A stretch of DNA of 64,000 bases from Acanthochlamys bracteata. Taxonomy: Eukaryota > Streptophyta > Magnoliopsida > Pandanales > Velloziaceae. The stretch spans positions 3,999,489 through 4,063,488 of the forward strand of contig CM034144.1 in NCBI GenBank assembly GCA_019914995.1, read 5' to 3'. The translations under genes and the position numbers were made by a program. Positions 59,226 through 64,000 of the stretch are shown here, one piece after another. The notes under the pieces are model-generated. The model did no database searches and was not told where the DNA came from. It worked only from the letters and a program-made list of their open reading frames with translations. Each line of letters begins with the position of its first letter. Position 1 is the first letter of the stretch.

Positions 59226-59499
59226 CTGTCATAAAGTTACCTATTCTATCATCCTCACCCTCACTTATCTCAAAGCCAATATATGCGTGTGCAAGGAGAT
59301 AACATCAGAAACCAGCACTCTCAAAACCATAAATCATTTTTAGCAGTTTAAATTACTAAAATTCACCACATAGATACCAGCATCCACCGCCGTTGTAAAT
59401 AAAATAGACAATTTTCCTTAGCCACACTTGACATATTTTTCTACAGAATAAGTTATCGAATTAAAAGAAAGAAAACAATAGTTAAAAGAAAGCCCCATT

Positions 59500-59640
59500 T
59501 CTTGTTCATGTAATAAAATCTTTGTACACCAATCATCAAATGCCATAAGCATGTCAACCACAAACTTAATTCTTTCCACCTCACCATGCCACGTATCAAT
59601 CCTTCCACAACCAACAGCATAGGCCAAGCAATTATTGGCT
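59500..59640 (-). other. exon-like open stretch, unrecognised
   Basis: The minus-strand frame reads LAYAVGCGRIDTWHGEVERI, KFVVDMLMAFDDWCTK, ILLHEQEMGLSF. Composition looks protein-like and it lies between two recognised gene fragments of the same orientation, but I do not recognise a family. Confidence 0.25.
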
Positions 59641-60481
59641 CAAAAAGTTACATTTTCCATATCCTAGTCAAGCAAATTATCATACTCAACTAACTATCCT
59701 TTCCTTAAAGGAAGTACTAAGCAAACAAAAACAATTACAGTTGCCATCCTTGCCAGCCTCTCCTACAGGAACTAGCTATCAACAAAGTATTATTAGCATC
59801 GCTATCCAACTCTCTAGAGAAGTTCATGGTATGGTCCTCCCTCCTGACCAAGATGATTAAGGAAATAATTTATTCAAATAAAAAAGTTATGAAGGAATTA
59901 TTTTACAGATTGTGCAACAAATCCCCTTTTCAGCTGTAACAATATAACTAGCAGCATTTTGAACGTCAATTAACATAATAATACTAGTCTTTATTTGAGA
60001 AGAACGAGACGCATAATGTCGCTAAAGAAATGCTAGAAGAAAGAATTACATATGCTTACAACGAAAACGAGCTAAATAAAAGCAAATAACTTCTTATTCT
60101 TAATAAAATAAAGAACAAAGCAAACTCAACCCCAACCATAAATTGTTATTCTTAATTAGATCGACGACATTAAATGACTTGCAAACAATATAAAAGTTAC
60201 AAGTAAAATAAAAAAATCTGTTTCAACAACAGAGTAACATACAATTCAGCGTCAATCAAAATAAATTTAAATTAAAAACATGGAACTTATGGTTATGATC
60301 TATTAAAACAACTTCTAGTTTTGCCAAACAACTACAACATAAATACAACTAATATCACTTTCTTCTTCTTCTTTTTCTCTCCTCCAAAAAAGAAAGAACC
60401 CACTAGATCAGTCACTCGACCAACAATCTTCTTTTTCCCTTTACTGCTCAGTAATCAAATTCATGGTAGAAGAATACTCAC

Positions 60482-60553
60482 AGGTAGTAGAGATGCTCAA
60501 GCTTGCCAAGCTCAGGTCCAAGAGGTCCAGAAATGTTCGAGTTCCCGATATCC
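60482..60553 (-). pseudogene. LRR-protein exon (72 nt), fragment
   Basis: Exactly 72 nt between acceptor 'ccctgcag' side (60554) and donor 'gtgagtattc' (60481). It encodes one 24-residue leucine-rich repeat, DIGNSNISGPLGPELGKLEH, then LYYL. Plant LRR proteins and SERK-type kinases have such 72-nt LRR exons. With the 62-nt exon at 60695-60756 the phase is consistent (CT|G). Later LRR exons are absent; sequence below 60480 is unrelated. Confidence 0.75.
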
Positions 60554-60694
60554 CTGCAGGCGAAATCAACACCACCACCGAGTCCTGATCAAAATCTTCA
60601 TTTCAACAAAGTATTAAAAATTTATTGAAAGAACTAATCTTTAAGCAACAGAGATGAAAAGAACAATAGTTAAAAAGAAAGATATGTGACGCAC

Positions 60695-60756
60695 AGTCGG
60701 ATAATGTGGCTTCGTGCATCACAGGCAACATGGAACCAAGTGCATGGATTCACCAC
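60695..60756 (-). pseudogene. LRR-protein N-cap exon (62 nt), fragment
   Basis: Minus strand: VVNPCTWFHVACDARSHIIR, the cysteine-paired LRR N-terminal cap ('NPCTWFHVTC...V') of short plant LRR proteins and SERK kinases. It ends at a good donor (GTGCGT, 60694) in phase with the next exon. No signal-peptide exon was identified upstream. Confidence 0.75.
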
Positions 60757-61198
60757 CTTTATGCAATATTTAGCATAGCAGGCACAAGCAGCAACAAAAA
60801 CAAAAATCCTGCTAATGCTAACCACTCGATGATAAGTGCTGATTAAATCGCTATTGGATTTATGCTTGTTAATATATATGCTTTTCTACGCAAATCACAA
60901 GACTTCAAAGGCCTCCTCAGACCTTGAATCACCAGATGTACAATCACACTTCAAAATCTCTGGATTATATTAGCCAAACGAAAACCCAATCTGTTATACT
61001 TCAACAGAGAGACGATAAAATAAACTAAAAACAAAGGTAAATAAAGATAAATTTCAACTTCATATCTTCCCTTCACATTGATTATTTTCACTTATATAGC
61101 ATAGAAGGAGATGCAGCTCCAAATACAAAGGCCAAAATTAGAACAGCAAGCAAAAATCAATCTTGAAGAGGTTGGATTTCTGTCTGCGTGCAATTTGC

Positions 61199-61445
61199 TC
61201 ATTGGAGGGTGCTAACGGTGGTACTTATGAGTTGTTTCAAACATAGTGCAGTCAACAAAAGGATTTTGCATATGGAATCTTCACTAGGATTTGCAATGAT
61301 AGCAATGAGTTCCTTCAGGTGATGTGCTCATTTGTTGCCAACTAGGAAAAATTCCTTGGATTGCGTTTAGGAGAAATGCCTGCTTTAGCTCTAGTGAGAA
61401 TAGGTGACCGATTAAGTGGCACCATGGAGTTCCTTATGGTTGAGT
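61199..61445 (+). pseudogene. decayed exon-like stretch, unrecognised
   Basis: One frame holds about 82 protein-like codons: SLEGANGGTYELFQT, stop, CSQQKDFAYGIFTRICNDSN, EFLQVMCSFVAN, stop, EKFLGLRLGEMPALALVRIG, DRLSGTMEFLMVEC. It has only two TAG codons, each one G-to-A change from TGG. It runs to the very edge of gypsy element G3, where that element's 3' LTR should begin. I do not know the family. Confidence 0.35.
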
Positions 61446-61524
61446 GTGTAACATTCCCCTTCCCTTGAGAGTCGACCTCGTCCTCGAGGGAGAATTGACG
61501 ACGAAAACAAGCGAGATCCTCCTG

Positions 61525-62954
61525 TCAACTCGCACCGCCGATGTTCACGCGCCTGTAGGCTAGAATATTACATGGGTTCATATGTAAGTGGCCTTCATCA
61601 GCCAGTTGGGAAAGCTGAGTTGTGATCACTGGTGGAACCGAGCGACTGTCCTTCAAGTGGGACACGTGCACGACTGGGTGGATTTTGGAATCGAGGGGGA
61701 GGTCTAAGCGATATGCAACAGGGCTTATACGCTCCATAATACGAAATGGTGCATAAAATCTATATCGGAGCTTGTGATTACGCCGATCAGCAATAGACGC
61801 CTGCCGATATGGTTGTAATTTTAAAAACACCGAGTCCCCAGGTTGGAAAGATTTATCCCTTCGATGACGATCTGCAATATTATTCATGCGTTGCTATGCT
61901 TTCTGTAAATGGAGTTTGAGGTCACGAAGGAGCAAGTCCCTCTCGCGAACCTGTTGGCCAATGCTGTCTAGCTTCGCGGGACCGCTGGCTAGAGATACCA
62001 AAGGTGGAGGGGGACGCCCATAAACAGCTTCGAATGGCGTCATTTTTGTGGCTGAATGCGTCCTTGTATTATAAGAATACTCCGCCCAATGCAGCCAACG
62101 CATCCAACGACAAGGGTGCTCCCCTATAAAACATTTTAAGTAGGATTCCAATGTTCTATTTAATACCTCCGTTTGCCCATCAGACTGTGGGTGGTAGGAC
62201 GAAGTAGTATGGAGGGCAGTGCCATGTAGCCGATGAAATTCCTTCCAGAATGAGCTGATAAAGATCGGATAACGATCGCTGATGATTGATTCGGGACGTC
62301 CATGAAGTTTGACAATCTCTTGTCTGAACACATCTGTAACAGAAGTCGCAGTATATGGGTGCCGTAGTGGAATGAAACATCCAAATTTGGACAGCCGATC
62401 AACTACTACTAGAATAACATTCATTCCCTCCGATAACAGAAGTCCCTCGGCAACGGCTGTAAGAGGCCAGCGAGACGTAGGGATGAGTTCTTTGCTCGGG
62501 CACACGTGTCACATGCCGCAATGTACCGTTGTATGTCCTGAGATAGACCAGGCCAGTAAAACATGTTAGACACTCTTTTATAAGTAAGAAACTGACCGCC
62601 ATGGCCGCCTTGGGCAGAATTGTGAGCTTCGACCAGCAACTGTTGGCGGAGGGAGTCATTTGCCGGCACCCAGATACGATTGTTCCGTAGAAGGATGACA
62701 TTACTAACTATCATGCCTTGGGAAAGACCAGAATTTGCTTGTTGAATGAGTCGTAGAGTGTACGGATCAGAACTTTGAGCACGCCGAAGATCATCCCAAA
62801 AAGATGATTGAATGGTTGTGAAAGCAGCGAGGGTACCAGGAAAACAACAAGACAAGGCATCTGCCACCACATTCTCTTTACCCGAGCGATATTCAATATG
62901 GTAATCATATCCCAACAACTTAACCAGCCACTTATATTGTTCGGGAGTGGCCAA
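61525..62954 (-). pseudogene. G3 integrase with chromodomain remnant
   Basis: Connection (YHIEYRSGKENVVADALSC), zinc region EAHNSAQGGHGGQFLTYKRV with YIAACDTCARAKN (HHCC), and a core with all three acidic blocks: VVDRLSKFGCFIPLRH, SIISDRYPIF and YHPQSDGQTEVLNRTLESYL (62505-61894). The C-terminal domain GDSVFLKLQPYRQASI, FRIMERISPVAYRLDLPLDS follows. The end (NILAYRR, stop, EDLACFRRQFSLEDEV) has the start and finish of a chromodomain with the middle missing. Breaks: frame change near 62450, stop near 61890. Confidence 0.88.
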
Positions 62955-62988
62955 ACGCTACTCCAAGAGATATTTGAGAGGTAGATGA

Positions 62989-63372
62989 TCAGTTTTGATG
63001 GTGAATGGACGGCTCAACAGATGGTCTCCAATGCTGCACTGCAAGTACTAGTGCTATAAGCTCTATTTCATAAGTAGACTTCGCGACCGCAGACCCTGTG
63101 AGTGCCTTGCTGAAGTAAGCAATTGGCTGCCTGTGTTGAGACAACACCACACCAATGCCAAGTCCGGAAGCGTCCGTTTCGACAGTAAAAGGTTGAGTAA
63201 AGTCCGGACTAGCCAAAACAGGGGTCGAGGACATTGCAGTTTTTAGAGCTTGGAATGCTACCTCAGTATCTGCAGACCAAGAAAAAGCATTTTTCTTTAA
63301 AAGAGCTGTTAGTGGGGCTGCGATCTTACCATAATCGTTCACAAATCGGCGATAGTAGCCAGTTAGACCCAA
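62989..63372 (-). pseudogene. G3 RNase H region
   Basis: YYRRFVNDYGKIAAPLTALL, KKNAFSWSADTEVAFQALK, then FTVETDASGLGIGVVLSQHR with the catalytic Asp intact, and IAYFSKALTG. After HWRPS the frame shifts, losing the LLGR...TDH...L motif, which is visible in another frame near 63010-62960. Confidence 0.87.
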
Positions 63373-63408
63373 AAATCCTCGTAGTGAAGTAACGGAGACA
63401 AATGTCGG

Positions 63409-64000
63409 CTAATCGAGCATTGCTTGAATCTTGGATGGATCAGCGGCCACCCCATCAGCTGAAACTATATGGCCCAAGTAGTCTATTGAAGAACATCCAA
63501 AACTGTATTTGGAGAGATTTACCCGAAGGTTCTCCTTGTGAAGCAAGGCGAGGACTAAGTAAAGATGACGTAGGTGATCCTGCCATGAGCAGCTGTATAC
63601 TAAAATATCATCAAAAAATACCAATACAAACTTACGTAAGTATGACCGAAAAATATCATGCATCAATGATTGGAATGTTGCCGGTGGCATGACTAGAAAC
63701 TCGTAGTGGCCGTCATGGGTACGGAAGGCAGTTTTATGCACGTCATCTTTGTGGACGCGAATTTGGTGGTAACCAGATTTTAGATTTAATTTGGAAAAGA
63801 AACAAGCCCATGCAATTAATCAAACAACTCATCAGTGGCAAGGATGGATATTTGTCCTTCACTGTCAATCCAGTCAGCTCCCTGTAGTCCACGCAGAACC
63901 TCCATGAGCTGTCTTTTTTCTTGACGAGCAGAGTTGGGGAAGAAAAGGCAGAGGAACTCAGGCGTATAATACCTTCCTCGAGCATTTCTTTCACAGTTCA
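63409..64000 (-). pseudogene. G3 reverse transcriptase, partial
   Basis: Starts beyond the window. [43 protein letters not shown], frame change near 63830, then [18 protein letters not shown] joined directly to PATFQSLM: six residues present in G1 and G2 (FGLTNA in G1) are missing, an 18-nt in-frame deletion. The catalytic FFDD lies in KFVLVFFDDILVYS (about 63595-63640), then YLGHIVSADGV and a stop near 63408. Confidence 0.87.

Larger units (their letters stand above)
61446..64000 (-). mobile_element. Ty3/gypsy retrotransposon G3 (chromovirus type), partial, runs off the window
   Basis: Minus strand: RT (64000-63409), RNase H (63372-62989), integrase (62954-61525), chromodomain remnant (about 61580-61475), polypurine tract 'caagggaagggga' (about 61466-61454), then TGTTACAC (61453-61446), the same LTR start as G2. 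No further LTR sequence similar to G1 or G2 is seen below 61446. The integrase is the best preserved of the three gypsy elements. Confidence 0.85.

Overview
The window is flowering-plant nuclear DNA. It is AT-rich, and the coding sequence is dominated by decayed plant transposons: Ty1/copia and Ty3/gypsy retrotransposons with initiator-tRNA-Met-type primer sites, FAR1-type Mutator-like (MULE) transposases, a CACTA element and hAT-like elements. It also holds recognisable pieces of plant genes. The sequence does not show which angiosperm lineage. I found no intact, clearly functional protein-coding gene; nearly every coding stretch is interrupted by stops or frameshifts.

Layout. About 0.9-7.7 kb is a long inverted repeat with a broken copia element (minus strand) in its loop. 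7.9-8.6 kb is a small inverted-repeat element between TA microsatellites. 8.6-12.5 kb is a Mutator-like element with arms of about 0.9 kb and a kinase-like gene scrap inside. 12.7-16.4 kb is a decayed FAR1-type MULE transposase (copy 1). 19-22.6 kb is a dispersed-repeat copy followed by three foldback elements packed against TA tracts. 23.4-26.1 kb is a CACTA element carrying serine-carboxypeptidase and CLU/FRIENDLY-like exon pieces. 26.3-35.2 kb is a second copy of the dispersed repeat, split by a 6.3-kb MULE (copy 2) that still has long TIRs, a two-intron transposase pseudogene and unusual palindrome arrays. 35.4-40.9 kb is a copia gag relic plus nested hAT-like elements holding a DnaJ fragment and a LEA pseudogene. 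42-44.1 kb is a reverse copy of the dispersed repeat, followed by a hAT MITE with a perfect 8-bp target duplication.

45.2-50.8 kb is a complete but dead gypsy element (G1). 51.9-57.4 kb is a second gypsy element (G2) with a perfect 5-bp duplication; it split a GeBP/storekeeper-like gene whose halves lie on either side, on the minus strand. 59-60.8 kb holds spliceable exon pieces of a Crooked-neck-like splicing factor and a short LRR protein in the same orientation. 61.4-64 kb is a third gypsy element (G3, minus strand, chromovirus type) running out of the window.

Two themes stand out. First, at least six inverted-repeat elements of the Mutator/foldback kind directly abut (TA)n tracts, and two of them sit in the same homologous TA tract of two copies of one dispersed repeat, which points to microsatellite-directed insertion. 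Second, elements of at least three superfamilies (Mutator, CACTA, hAT) here carry fragments of unrelated host genes. Decay is mostly by transition-type changes (CAA to TAA, TGG to TGA/TAG, TGC to TAC), as expected of long-methylated repeats.
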